A stretch of DNA of 15,762 bases from positions 1 through 15,762 of the forward strand of contig JAEYSR010000033.1 in NCBI GenBank assembly GCA_023434535.1, read 5' to 3'. The notes beneath the pieces are model-generated. The model searched no databases. It saw nothing but the letters and a program-made list of their open reading frames with translations, and was not told the DNA's origin. Origin of the DNA: Actinomycetes bacterium (lineage in GTDB: Bacteria; Actinomycetota; Acidimicrobiia; Acidimicrobiales; Microtrichaceae). Shown in pieces: positions 1 to 6,295 of the stretch. The position numbers were made by a program, and so were the translations under genes. Position 1 is the stretch's first letter, and every line of letters begins with the position of its first letter.

Positions 1-384
1 GCCTCCAACCAGGCGCTGTCGGGTGACCTCAGCCAGACCGCCTATGCCGCAGCCAAGGGCGCCGTCGTCACGCTCACGCGCTCGATCGCCACGGCGTTCG
101 GGGCGAGCGGCATCCGCTGCAACTGCATCTCGCCGGGGGCCATCCGAACCCCGTCGCTCCTCGGCGCGTGCCCGCCCGAGGTGCTGGACGTGATCGCGGC
201 CAACAACCTCGTCCCACGGCTGGGGGAGCCCGAGGACATCGCGAACCTGGCGGTGTTCCTGGCGTCCGACGAGTCGGCGTTCATCACCGGCGAGGTGATC
301 CGCTGCGACGGCGGTCAGCTCAGCCACCTCCCCCACTACTCGTACCTGATGGCCGCGTCGGCCACGACGACGCGATCCGAGTGA
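1..384 (+). CDS. SDR family oxidoreductase, C-terminal fragment (5' end outside window)
   Basis: Open in frame 1 from the window edge to TGA at 382-384, giving 127 visible residues. It carries the short-chain dehydrogenase/reductase catalytic pair YAAAK (Tyr15, Lys19 of the fragment), the SPGAIRTP segment that follows strand 6 and packs on the NAD(P) nicotinamide, and the usual C-terminal ITGEVIRCDGG signature (VDGG in most relatives). About half of a typical 250-residue classical SDR is missing upstream, including the TGxxxGxG cofactor motif. After the DGG motif there is a roughly 20-residue tail of unknown role. The enzyme should be a cytosolic NAD(P)-dependent alcohol/ketone oxidoreductase; the substrate cannot be read from this part. 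It ends 37 bases before the luciferase-like gene, so the two are probably co-transcribed. Confidence 0.93.
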   Translation, partial: ASNQALSGDLSQTAYAAAKGAVVTLTRSIATAFGASGIRCNCISPGAIRTPSLLGACPPEVLDVIAANNLVPRLGEPEDIANLAVFLASDESAFITGEVIRCDGGQLSHLPHYSYLMAASATTTRSE

Positions 385-410
385 CCGTGCACTCGCCGGG
401 ACCGGTCGCC

Positions 411-416
411 GGAGGT
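411..416 (+). promoter_or_regulatory. Shine-Dalgarno GGAGGT of the luciferase-like gene
   Basis: GGAGGT lies five bases before the ATG at 422 and fixes that start over longer in-frame or out-of-frame readings. Just upstream, at 400-407, is the 8-bp palindrome GACCGGTC flanked by two direct CGCCGG copies (394-399 and 407-412). This could be chance in GC-rich DNA or a small operator. Confidence 0.75.
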
Positions 417-421
417 GTGCG

Positions 422-1465
422 ATGAAGTTCTCGCTCTCCCTCCCTCTCCTGCGGGACCTCGACGCCGACGACCCGTACGGGCCGACGTTCGAGCTCGCCC
501 GGATCGCCGAGGAGTCCGGCTTCGACACCGCGACCACCGGCCACCACCACTTCCAGCCGGGGATCATGAGCGACCCGCTCACCTTCCTCGCCGCGGTGGC
601 GGTCCGCACCACCACCCTGAGGGTCGGCACCGGCATCTTCCAGCTCCCGATGCACCACCCCGTCCGGGTGGCGGAGCAGGTGGCGACGATCGACGAGATG
701 TCCAACGGCCGGATCTCCCTCGGCGTCGGACTGGGGTGGTCGGCGCTCGAGTACGAGACGTTCGGAGGCCACCTCTCGGAACGCGGGGCGCGGATGGAGG
801 AGGCGCTCGAGGTCCTGAGGTCGGTGTGGACCGAGGAGCGCACCTCCCACGACGGGACGTTCTGGCCGTTCGACGAGCTGACCGTGTACCCGCGTCCGAC
901 GCAACGCCCCCACCCGCCGATCTGGGTGGCCGGGGTCGCGGACCGCGCCGTCCGGCGCGCCGCCCGGCTCGGGGACGCGTGGCTGTGCGGACCCGTCCAG
1001 TCCCTCGGGGTGGCCCAGCGGTGCCTGACGACCTACCGGGCCGAGACCGCACGGCTCGGGCGGCCCGCCGAATGGATCCTCCGTCGCTACGCCTGGGTGG
1101 AGGCCGATCACGAGCGGGTGCGGGACCGGGTCCTGCCCGGCTACGTCGACGGGCTCCTCGTCCACTGGCGGGAGTCCACCGAGGACGACACCGAGCGGGA
1201 GCTGTTCGACCGCATCGACCGCGGGGAGGACGTGTCGCCCGAGGAGATCGCCGAGGACCGCCTCCTGTGGGGAGACCCGGAGCACGTCATCGGCCAGATC
1301 GAGCGGTACCGCGCCGAGACGGGGTGCACCCACGTCCACGCGTCGTTCGGTGCCGGCCTGTCCGCGGAGCACGGCGATCGGTCCTCGCTCGGGGAGTTCG
1401 ACGAGATGGCCGCGATGATCCGCCTCTTCGGCGCCGAGGTCATCCCGGCGTTCCCGGAGTCGTGA
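422..1465 (+). CDS. LLM class flavin-dependent oxidoreductase (bacterial luciferase-like)
   Basis: A 347-residue protein of the luciferase-like monooxygenase superfamily, a TIM-barrel enzyme using reduced FMN or F420. Seen in the sequence: an N-terminal barrel strand followed by FELARIAEESGFDTATTGHHHF; the strand-4 region RTTTLRVGTGIFQLPMHHPVRVAEQVATID, typical of the family; the ISLGVGLGW segment with its flavin-contacting glycines; and RPTQRPHPPIWVAG after the insertion loop. Length is normal for the family. Known members oxidise aldehydes, sulfonates, terpenoids or reduce F420 substrates; I cannot tell FMN from F420 here. It follows the SDR closely and precedes a TetR regulator, so a role in a small regulated catabolic unit is inferred. 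Start ATG is supported by GGAGGT. Confidence 0.93.
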   Translation: MKFSLSLPLLRDLDADDPYGPTFELARIAEESGFDTATTGHHHFQPGIMSDPLTFLAAVAVRTTTLRVGTGIFQLPMHHPVRVAEQVATIDEMSNGRISLGVGLGWSALEYETFGGHLSERGARMEEALEVLRSVWTEERTSHDGTFWPFDELTVYPRPTQRPHPPIWVAGVADRAVRRAARLGDAWLCGPVQSLGVAQRCLTTYRAETARLGRPAEWILRRYAWVEADHERVRDRVLPGYVDGLLVHWRESTEDDTERELFDRIDRGEDVSPEEIAEDRLLWGDPEHVIGQIERYRAETGCTHVHASFGAGLSAEHGDRSSLGEFDEMAAMIRLFGAEVIPAFPES

Positions 1466-1486
1466 CGGTGGACACCTGCCGAACGT

Positions 1487-1515
1487 TTGCTTTCTCGCCC
1501 ACCTCCGCGCAGAGT
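1487..1515 (+). promoter_or_regulatory. Candidate promoter of the TetR gene
   Basis: TTGCTT (1487-1492) and CAGAGT (1510-1515) are separated by exactly 17 bases and resemble -35 and -10 boxes. The -10 box ends seven bases before GTG 1523, so transcription would begin at or next to the start codon (leaderless). The TTG of the -35 box is also an in-frame start candidate, which would be misleading. Confidence 0.45.
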
Positions 1516-1522
1516 TGGTGAC

Positions 1523-2179
1523 GTGTCCAGCCGTCGCGATGAGATCATCGACCTCGCCCGTACCCAGTTCGCCGACCGGGGCTACTCGGTCACCTCCATG
1601 CGCGACATCGCAGAGGCGGCGGGGCTCCAGGCCGGCAGCCTGTACGCCCACTTCCGCTCCAAGGCGGAGATCGTGGCCGAGCTCATGGAGCACTTCTTCG
1701 GGGAGCTGCTCCCCGCCCAACGGGCGGCCTACGCATCGCCGGGCAACGGGGCGGCCCGCCTGGCCGAGATGATCGCCGTCGTCTACGACGTCTGCGAGCG
1801 CAACGCCGGCGAGATCCGCCTCATCCACCACGAGTGGAAGACGCTGATCCACCTCGACGAGCTCGCTCCCGTGATCGAACCGAGCGTCGAGGCGCTCGAC
1901 CTGTGGCGCAACGTCGTCGTCGAGGGCATCGAGGACGGATCGATCAAGGCGCTGATCGACCCCGAGTTCGTGGTGCGGGCGATCACCCACTCCATCCACG
2001 GGATCCTCGACGCCGGTCGCTACGAGAACCGCGAGGCGCCGGGCCAGGAGATCGACGCCGTCGAGTTCCTGCAGCTGACCTTCCTGTCCGGCGTGGCGAC
2101 CAGGTCGCCCGCGGCGGTGAACGCCATCGCCCGGCGGCACCGCAACGCAGTGGCCGAGGCCGGCGCGTCCGCCGGCTGA
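1523..2179 (+). CDS. TetR/AcrR family transcriptional regulator
   Basis: A 218-residue protein from GTG 1523. Residues about 5-50 form the TetR N-terminal HTH: RDEIIDLARTQFADRGYSVT, then SMRDIAEAAGLQAGSLYAHF, then RSKAEIVAELM. The C-terminal ligand domain, with an HEWKTL segment near residue 112, resembles the KstR2-type (TetR_C_24) class that in mycobacteria senses CoA thioesters of steroid degradation; that assignment is from pattern memory only. A longer TTG start at 1487 would add 12 residues of Pro/Arg-rich sequence unlike the family and would overlap the likely -35 box, so I prefer 1523. It follows the LLM gene by 57 bases and likely represses the local catabolic genes or itself. Confidence 0.92.
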   Translation: MSSRRDEIIDLARTQFADRGYSVTSMRDIAEAAGLQAGSLYAHFRSKAEIVAELMEHFFGELLPAQRAAYASPGNGAARLAEMIAVVYDVCERNAGEIRLIHHEWKTLIHLDELAPVIEPSVEALDLWRNVVVEGIEDGSIKALIDPEFVVRAITHSIHGILDAGRYENREAPGQEIDAVEFLQLTFLSGVATRSPAAVNAIARRHRNAVAEAGASAG

Positions 2180-2187
2180 CCCGGGCG

Positions 2188-2206
2188 TCCGCCGTGGTCC
2201 GGCGGA
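2188..2206. terminator. Hairpin between convergent TetR and NUDIX genes
   Basis: TCCGCCG (2188-2194) and CGGCGGA (2200-2206) form a perfect 7-bp stem with loop TGGTC, centred in the 33-base gap between two convergent stop codons. There is no T tract, as is common in GC-rich actinobacteria. Symmetry allows it to serve both strands. A second short repeat, GCCGGC...GCCGGC, lies at the very end of the TetR gene. Confidence 0.55.
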
Positions 2207-2212
2207 GGCGGC

Positions 2213-2740
2213 TCAGATCGTGCGCCGGGCGGCCGAGGGCTTCAGCCCCGACCCGCTCAGATCGATGCGACCGTCCCGGGACAGGGCCACCAGCGCGGTC
2301 GCCGTCTCGGGCTGCAGCTCGGGCAGCTCGTGCGGGTGGAACCAGCCCGTCGCCACGATCTCCGGCGAGCTCGGACGCACGTCGTCGAGAGGGGCGTCGA
2401 TCGCCGGTCGGGCCAGGAAGACCACGTCCACCCTCCGGGGGATCGGCTCGACGACGACCGAGGGCTCCCCGACCAGCTCCACCGGCAGGTTGACCTCCTC
2501 CATGGTCTCCCGAGCCGCGGCGACGTCGATCGGCTCGCGGCGCTTGGCGAGCCCGCCGGGCGTGCCCCACCGGGACACGTAGGAGTGGCGGACGAGCAGG
2601 ATCGCACCGTCACGTCGCTCGACGATGCAGATGGCGCCGACGGTGTACTTGGGGGTGCCGGCCCGGACGAGCCAACGGCGGACGCGCCTCGGCAGGAGGC
2701 GGAAGACCTTCAGGAGGACCCGTTGGGCGGCATCGACCAC
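2213..2740 (-). CDS. NUDIX hydrolase
   Basis: A 175-residue protein with a NUDIX box at about residues 63-85: GG-x5-E-x7-RE-x2-EE. The glutamates that bind the metal are present (REtmEE). The usual Gly after EEx is Asn (EEVNL), a mild deviation from GX5EX7REUXEEXGU. The fold context fits: TVGAICIVERRDGAILLVRH before the box, and an EIVATGWFHPHELPEL segment after it, as in many NUDIX proteins where this forms the substrate-side strand. An N-terminal basic amphipathic stretch of about 25 residues precedes the domain. It probably hydrolyses a nucleoside diphosphate derivative (sugar, dinucleotide or oxidised nucleotide); the substrate is unknown. I chose GTG 2740 because TATCGT lies six bases upstream; GTG 2773 would add 11 residues. 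Confidence 0.9.
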   Translation of the reverse strand: MVDAAQRVLLKVFRLLPRRVRRWLVRAGTPKYTVGAICIVERRDGAILLVRHSYVSRWGTPGGLAKRREPIDVAAARETMEEVNLPVELVGEPSVVVEPIPRRVDVVFLARPAIDAPLDDVRPSSPEIVATGWFHPHELPELQPETATALVALSRDGRIDLSGSGLKPSAARRTI

Positions 2741-2746
2741 GCCGCC

Positions 2747-2752
2747 ACGATA
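2747..2752 (-). promoter_or_regulatory. -10-like box of the NUDIX gene
   Basis: TATCGT on the minus strand (TANNNT type), six bases before GTG 2740 in a context with no Shine-Dalgarno. No convincing -35 is visible. Confidence 0.35.
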
Positions 2753-2803
2753 CGGCGCCGCACCCCGGATCACTCCCCGGCCCGTGCCGACGAGCCGGCC
2801 GCC

Positions 2804-3616
2804 TCAGCCGTCGAGGGAGCGACGGGACTCGAGGAGGTGGTCGAAGAGCAGCTCCGTCGCCGCGGACACCGGCGTGCGGCGCACGTCGTGGCCGAGCTCG
2901 TCGAGCGGACGGCCGTGGAGGTCGGCGACGAAACCGCCGGCCTCGGTGATCAGGAGGGATCCGCCGAGGAAGTCCCACGGTCCGAGGGCGTCGTGCGCGC
3001 AGTCGACGGTGCCGTCGACCGACCCGTCGGCGACCGAGCACAGGTCGAGTGCGGTGGCACCCAACGCCCGGTACTGGCGCCACCCCAGGTAGCGACCCGG
3101 GTAGCCGTTGAGGACGACCAGCGCCCCTGTCGACTCCTCCACCTCCGACACCACCACGGGTCGCCCGTCGCGGAACGCTCCACCGCCCCGGACCGCCGAG
3201 TACCGGACGCCCGTCGCCAGGTTCACGACCAGCGCGGCCCACGGCCCCGACTCGTCGACCGCGCACAGGCTGGTGGCGTACCAGGGCAGCCCGCGGCTGG
3301 CGTTGGTGGAGCCGTCGACGGGGTCCACCGCGACGATCAGCCCCGTCCCGCGGTCCTCGAGCCCGGACTCCTCGCTCAGGATCCCGACGCCGGCGGCGCG
3401 CAGCACCTCCAGAGCGGCGTCGTCGGCCACGAGGTCGATCCGGTACTGGCCGGGCCGCTCCCCCCTGTCGCGCCACGAGGGCGCACCGGGCTCGCCGGCG
3501 TCGGAGACGACCGACCGCCGGTCCGTGGCGAGCGCTGCGGCCACCGCCTCGACGGTGCGCTCCAGCAGGTCCTGGACCCACCGGACGGAGCGGTCGTCGT
3601 TGCTCCCGGTCGCCAC
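2804..3616 (-). CDS. Inositol monophosphatase family protein
   Basis: A 270-residue, Mg-dependent phosphatase of the IMPase/FBPase/CysQ superfamily. All metal-site motifs are visible: SEESGLE (residues 81-87, GEE equivalent), VAVDPVDGSTNASRG (Asp98 and Asp101, the DPiDGT motif), and GPWDFLGGSLLITEAGG (Asp215, the WDxAAG motif). Relatives hydrolyse inositol phosphate, histidinol phosphate, fructose-1,6-bisphosphate or PAP; the substrate cannot be decided. Start: GTG 3616 is preferred over ATG 3676. The extra 20 residues would be non-conserved, and their DNA contains a perfect inverted repeat and a -10-like TACCCT 8 bases before GTG 3616. Its stop lies 63 bases before the NUDIX start, so partial co-transcription is possible. 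Confidence 0.93.
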   Translation of the reverse strand: MATGSNDDRSVRWVQDLLERTVEAVAAALATDRRSVVSDAGEPGAPSWRDRGERPGQYRIDLVADDAALEVLRAAGVGILSEESGLEDRGTGLIVAVDPVDGSTNASRGLPWYATSLCAVDESGPWAALVVNLATGVRYSAVRGGGAFRDGRPVVVSEVEESTGALVVLNGYPGRYLGWRQYRALGATALDLCSVADGSVDGTVDCAHDALGPWDFLGGSLLITEAGGFVADLHGRPLDELGHDVRRTPVSAATELLFDHLLESRRSLDG

Positions 3617-3620
3617 GCCC

Positions 3621-3643
3621 TCCGAGGGTACCGGTCCCTCGGA
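3621..3643. promoter_or_regulatory. Perfect inverted repeat in a divergent promoter region (operator candidate)
   Basis: TCCGAGGG (3621-3628) and CCCTCGGA (3636-3643) are exact reverse complements around a 7-base spacer TACCGGT that itself contains the palindrome ACCGGT. It lies in the 71-base space between the divergent phosphatase (GTG 3616) and the hypothetical gene (ATG 3688), and covers the phosphatase -10 box. No T tract follows, and neither gene ends here, so a terminator is unlikely. Confidence 0.5.
3625..3630 (-). promoter_or_regulatory. -10-like box of the phosphatase gene
   Basis: TACCCT on the minus strand, eight bases before GTG 3616, inside the inverted repeat at 3621-3643. The adjacent GGAGGG is only 2 bases from the GTG, which is too close for an efficient Shine-Dalgarno and favours a leaderless start. 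Confidence 0.35.
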
Positions 3644-3650
3644 ACGTGGT

Positions 3651-3679
3651 TTCTCATGGGCCCGATCGGCTGGCAATCT
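3651..3679 (+). promoter_or_regulatory. Candidate promoter of the hypothetical gene at 3688
   Basis: TTCTCA (3651-3656) and CAATCT (3674-3679) with a 17-base spacer; the -10 box ends eight bases before ATG 3688. This predicts a transcript starting on or next to the ATG. Confidence 0.42.
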
Positions 3680-3687
3680 GGTGGGCG

Positions 3688-4254
3688 ATGGCAGTCATCG
3701 ACGTCGCCGGTTTCGTGGCAGATCTCAAGAACCACGCGGCCGACCACGGGTTCCACATCCACGACGAGCGCCACTTCGTGGAGACCTACTCCATGCGCCA
3801 GGCGTGGGAGGTCGACCTGCACCCCGAAGAGGCGTGCGGCGGCCCCGTCGAGTTCCACCTGTCGGTGGAGGTCGACCCCCGGGCGCTGCTCGCCTTCGAG
3901 GACCAGGTGCTGGAGCTCCCCGAGGGGGACGAGCCCGAGGAGCGCCACCACCTGCCGATGACCTTCACGTGGTCGCTCCCGCCTCTTCCCCACTGCCCCG
4001 ACCTGCTGCTCCTCGCCACCGAGCTGGCGGGTATCGGCGGCCCGGAGCTCCCGCTGGAGGTGTCGGCCGTCGACTCGTTCCAGTCGGTCACCGACCCGTC
4101 GGAGCGCACGTTGACCGTCGTGGCGCGGGTTCCGGTCAGCCTCAGCCAGGTGTACATGGGCGAGGAGATGCTGTGCGATGCGCTCGAGCGCTGCCTCGAG
4201 GTGAGCCGGTTCCTGCTCGAGGGCGCTCCGTCCTGGCTCGACGGCGAACCCTGA
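3688..4254 (+). CDS. Hypothetical protein, 188 residues
   Basis: I do not recognise this protein. Codon use is typical of neighbouring genes (GC at third positions), and the reading frame is intact from ATG 3688 to TGA. It is acidic, with no signal peptide or membrane helix. The N-terminus begins VIDVAGFVADLKNHAADHGF and is rich in His and acidic residues (HIHDERHFVETY). The middle alternates strands and acidic loops (FHLSVEVDPRALLAFED, ELPEGDEPEE), and the C-terminus has an amphipathic helix (EEMLCDALERCLEVSRFLLE). A soluble alpha/beta protein is likely. It is divergent from the phosphatase across a shared operator-like repeat, which could mean joint control. A GTG at 3646 would extend it through the promoter region and is unlikely. 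Confidence 0.8.
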   Translation: MAVIDVAGFVADLKNHAADHGFHIHDERHFVETYSMRQAWEVDLHPEEACGGPVEFHLSVEVDPRALLAFEDQVLELPEGDEPEERHHLPMTFTWSLPPLPHCPDLLLLATELAGIGGPELPLEVSAVDSFQSVTDPSERTLTVVARVPVSLSQVYMGEEMLCDALERCLEVSRFLLEGAPSWLDGEP

Positions 4255-4279
4255 TCCCCCTCACCGGCTCCGACCACGC

Positions 4280-4294
4280 GTCCTGACGTAGGAC
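4280..4294. terminator. Weak hairpin between convergent genes
   Basis: GTCCT and AGGAC form a 5-bp stem around GACGT in the 59-base gap between the hypothetical gene and the GAP-family gene, both of which end here. It is short, with no T tract; it is listed only because of its position. Confidence 0.25.
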
Positions 4295-4313
4295 CAGGAC
4301 CGGCTCGCCCGGC

Positions 4314-4952
4314 TCAGAGCAGTGCCGCGACGCCCTGGACCACGAGCCACGCTCCGATCACAAGAAGGAGCCAGCTGAGCACGGTCGGCCAGTGCGCCAG
4401 CAGCCAGGTCCGCCACGACGCGATCCAGCTGTCCGCGGAGCTCGCTGTCACGGCGACGACCCACGGGACGACCACCCCGAGGGACGACACGACGACGGTG
4501 ACGGCCACCGCCAGCGGGGACGTCCCCGACGACCCGCTCCCCTTCACGATCGAGTTCGCCGCCGCAGCGGCGATCACGTACGGCGGCATGAAGATGCCGA
4601 ACCCGAAGGCCAGCGGCACGGGCATGTGGTCGAGGCGGGCCATCCACGAGGGCTCGTTCGGGCCGGCGGTCGCCCGGCGTCGGGTCCGGATCGCCATCAC
4701 CACCAGCACCGCTCCGAGCACGACGTCGAGCCACGCGCTGGCCGTCGACGTGGTGCTGCCGGGCGGCGTGTCCAGGCGGGAATCGGCGAGGATCGTCAGC
4801 AGGCCGACCACGGCCACGGCCAGGAACCAGCCCAGCGCGAACGCTCCGGCCTTCCGCACCCCGCGGTCGGTGGTCAGGAGCAGGACGCTCGCGAGCACGC
4901 CCGTCGGCGACAGGGCGACCGCCACGGCCAGGAGCAGGGTGTTCGCGTCCAC
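4314..4952 (-). CDS. GAP (Sap/SfLAP) family integral membrane protein
   Basis: A 212-residue membrane protein with six predicted helices at about 5-26, 33-55, 72-90, 112-132, 146-170 and 188-210. The opening LLLAVAVALSPTGVLASVLL followed by KAGAFALGWFLAVAVVGLL matches the GAP family (Sap, sulfolipid-1-addressing protein, PF11139) of actinobacteria, whose best-known members help move surface glycolipids across the mycobacterial membrane. The loop after helix 3 is basic (RTRRRATAG) and probably cytosolic. The specific lipid is unknown. Start GTG 4952 lacks a Shine-Dalgarno but has a TAGCGT box 9 bases upstream. Divergent from the flavin monooxygenase gene across a 168-base region with tandem repeats. 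Confidence 0.85.
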   Translation of the reverse strand: MDANTLLLAVAVALSPTGVLASVLLLTTDRGVRKAGAFALGWFLAVAVVGLLTILADSRLDTPPGSTTSTASAWLDVVLGAVLVVMAIRTRRRATAGPNEPSWMARLDHMPVPLAFGFGIFMPPYVIAAAAANSIVKGSGSSGTSPLAVAVTVVVSSLGVVVPWVVAVTASSADSWIASWRTWLLAHWPTVLSWLLLVIGAWLVVQGVAALL

Positions 4953-4961
4953 CGGCCCGGT

Positions 4962-4967
4962 ACGCTA
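4962..4967 (-). promoter_or_regulatory. -10-like box of the GAP-family gene
   Basis: TAGCGT on the minus strand, nine bases before GTG 4952; a near-leaderless transcript would result. No clear -35 seen. Confidence 0.33.
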
Positions 4968-5043
4968 CGGCCTCCCGGGGGTGCACCACGGCGGTAGGAG
5001 CCGTGGCGCAGCAGTGGCCGTCGGCGCTCAGATGGAGCTCGCA

Positions 5044-5079
5044 GGTCCGATCGAGAGGGATGGTCCGCTCGAGAGGACC
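5044..5079. repeat. Two tandem 18-bp units, operator candidate upstream of the monooxygenase
   Basis: Unit 1 (5044-5061) is GGTCCGATCGAGAGGGAT and unit 2 (5062-5079) is GGTCCGCTCGAGAGGACC; they are directly adjacent and identical at 14 of 18 positions. Unit 2 is also a near-perfect dyad: GGTCC and GGACC flank CTCGAG, with one mismatched pair. The array lies 41 bases before the monooxygenase start and 91 bases from the divergent GAP gene, which suits a regulator binding site controlling one or both. Confidence 0.5.
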
Positions 5080-5107
5080 GTCACGACCCACGGGACGGGG
5101 AACGAAC

Positions 5108-5113
5108 AGGGGG
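5108..5113 (+). promoter_or_regulatory. Shine-Dalgarno AGGGGG of the flavin monooxygenase
   Basis: AGGGGG lies seven bases before GTG 5121 and supports that start. Confidence 0.65.
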
Positions 5114-5120
5114 CATCCAC

Positions 5121-6275
5121 GTGAACGACCTCGTCGAGCGCACGCGCCGACTCACACCGCTCGTCGAGGCGGCAGCCGACCGCACCGAGGACGCCGGCAC
5201 GATGCCGGGCGACGTCGTCGACGCTCTCGCCGAGGCGGGACTGTTCTGGGTGCTCGTCCCCAAGGAGCTCGGCGGCGAGGAGGTCGACGTCCGCACCGCG
5301 CTCGAGGTCTTCGACGAGCTCGCCTACGCCGACGGCTCCACCGGATGGTCGCTCATGGCCAACGCCACGTCCTCGGCCTTCGCGTCGGTGTACCTGCCCG
5401 ACGAGGTCGCGCTGCCGATGTTCGGCGTCGGCGGAGACGAGGACCGAGGAGGACGCCTGCCCATCCACGGCGGCATGTTCGGCCCGGTCGGCTCCGCGGT
5501 CGAGAGCGACGGCGGGCTGGTGTTCGACGGCCGCTACTCGTTCGGCAGCGGCAGCGGCCACTCCGACTGGGTCGCCGCCGGCGCCATGCGCACCGTGGAC
5601 GGCGAACCGGGGCTCGACGAGCTCGGCCTGCCCGACATGCGGGTCGCCTTCATCCCTCGGGAGCAGGTCACCTTCACGGGCAACTGGGACGTGCTCGGGC
5701 TCCAGGGGACCGGCAGCTACGACTACACGGTGGACCACGTCACCGTGCCCGAGGACCACACGTTCCGCCTGCTGACCTGCGCCCCGCTCCGCGGCGGCGA
5801 CCTGTTCCGCATCGGGCTCTTCGCCCTCACCGCGCTGGGCCACGCCGGGTTCGCCACCGGGGTCGGCCGGAGGGCGATCGACGAGATCGTGCGGATCGCA
5901 CAGGACAAGGCCCGGCTCGGGGCCGACCCGATCGCAGCGCAGCAGCTCTTCCAGCACGACCTGGCGCTGCACGACGCGGCCATGCGCTCCGCGCGGGCCT
6001 TCGTGTTCGAGGCCTTCGAGGAGCTCGAAGCGGCCGTGGCCGGCGGAGGCGACGCGCCGAACCTGGTGGTGCAGCGGACCCGGCAGGCGACCACCTACGC
6101 CACCCGGGTCGCCGCCGACGCCTGCCGGTTCGCCTACACGTGGGCCGGGTCCGCGGGGTTGCGCAACCCCAGCGTCGTCGGTCGGTGCTTCCGGGACATC
6201 TCGGCCGGCACCCAGCACCTGTTCGTCGACAACAACACGCTGACCGGATACGCCCAGGCCCTGCTGGCCGACTGA
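5121..6275 (+). CDS. Acyl-CoA dehydrogenase-fold flavin monooxygenase (HsaA/HpaB-like, group D)
   Basis: A 384-residue protein of the acyl-CoA dehydrogenase fold. N-terminal helical domain: residues 1-110, with YADGSTGWSLMAN at 69-81, characteristic of two-component flavin monooxygenases such as HsaA. Beta domain: 110-215, with FDGRYSFGSGSGHSDW (135-150) and NWDVLGLQGTGSYDY (188-202). C-terminal four-helix domain: 230-384, ending GRCFRDISAGTQHLFVDNNT. The C-terminus fits the PF08028 type (ACAD_2), not a true acyl-CoA dehydrogenase. Such enzymes use reduced FMN or FAD from a partner reductase to hydroxylate phenolic or other substrates, or desulfurise; no reductase gene is seen in the window. 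The substrate is unknown. Given the upstream SDR, LLM enzyme and KstR2-like regulator, an aromatic, steroid or xenobiotic pathway is inferred. Confidence 0.88.
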   Translation: MNDLVERTRRLTPLVEAAADRTEDAGTMPGDVVDALAEAGLFWVLVPKELGGEEVDVRTALEVFDELAYADGSTGWSLMANATSSAFASVYLPDEVALPMFGVGGDEDRGGRLPIHGGMFGPVGSAVESDGGLVFDGRYSFGSGSGHSDWVAAGAMRTVDGEPGLDELGLPDMRVAFIPREQVTFTGNWDVLGLQGTGSYDYTVDHVTVPEDHTFRLLTCAPLRGGDLFRIGLFALTALGHAGFATGVGRRAIDEIVRIAQDKARLGADPIAAQQLFQHDLALHDAAMRSARAFVFEAFEELEAAVAGGGDAPNLVVQRTRQATTYATRVAADACRFAYTWAGSAGLRNPSVVGRCFRDISAGTQHLFVDNNTLTGYAQALLAD

Positions 6276-6295
6276 CCGCCGAGCGACGGCCGACG

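Noticed and set aside
1487..1522. TTG start extending the TetR protein by 12 residues
   Set aside because: No Shine-Dalgarno, non-family N-terminus, and the TTG fits a -35 box with a 17-base spacer to CAGAGT.
320..2140. 606-residue open frame on the minus strand
   Set aside because: Antisense shadow of the luciferase-like and TetR genes, which have clear family motifs. The translation is Arg/Gly/Val/Asp-rich with no domain, as expected from GC-rich codon complements.
3617..3676. ATG 3676 as the phosphatase start
   Set aside because: It would place a perfect inverted repeat and -10-like box in coding DNA and put the start 12 bases from the divergent ATG 3688. The added residues are not part of the fold.
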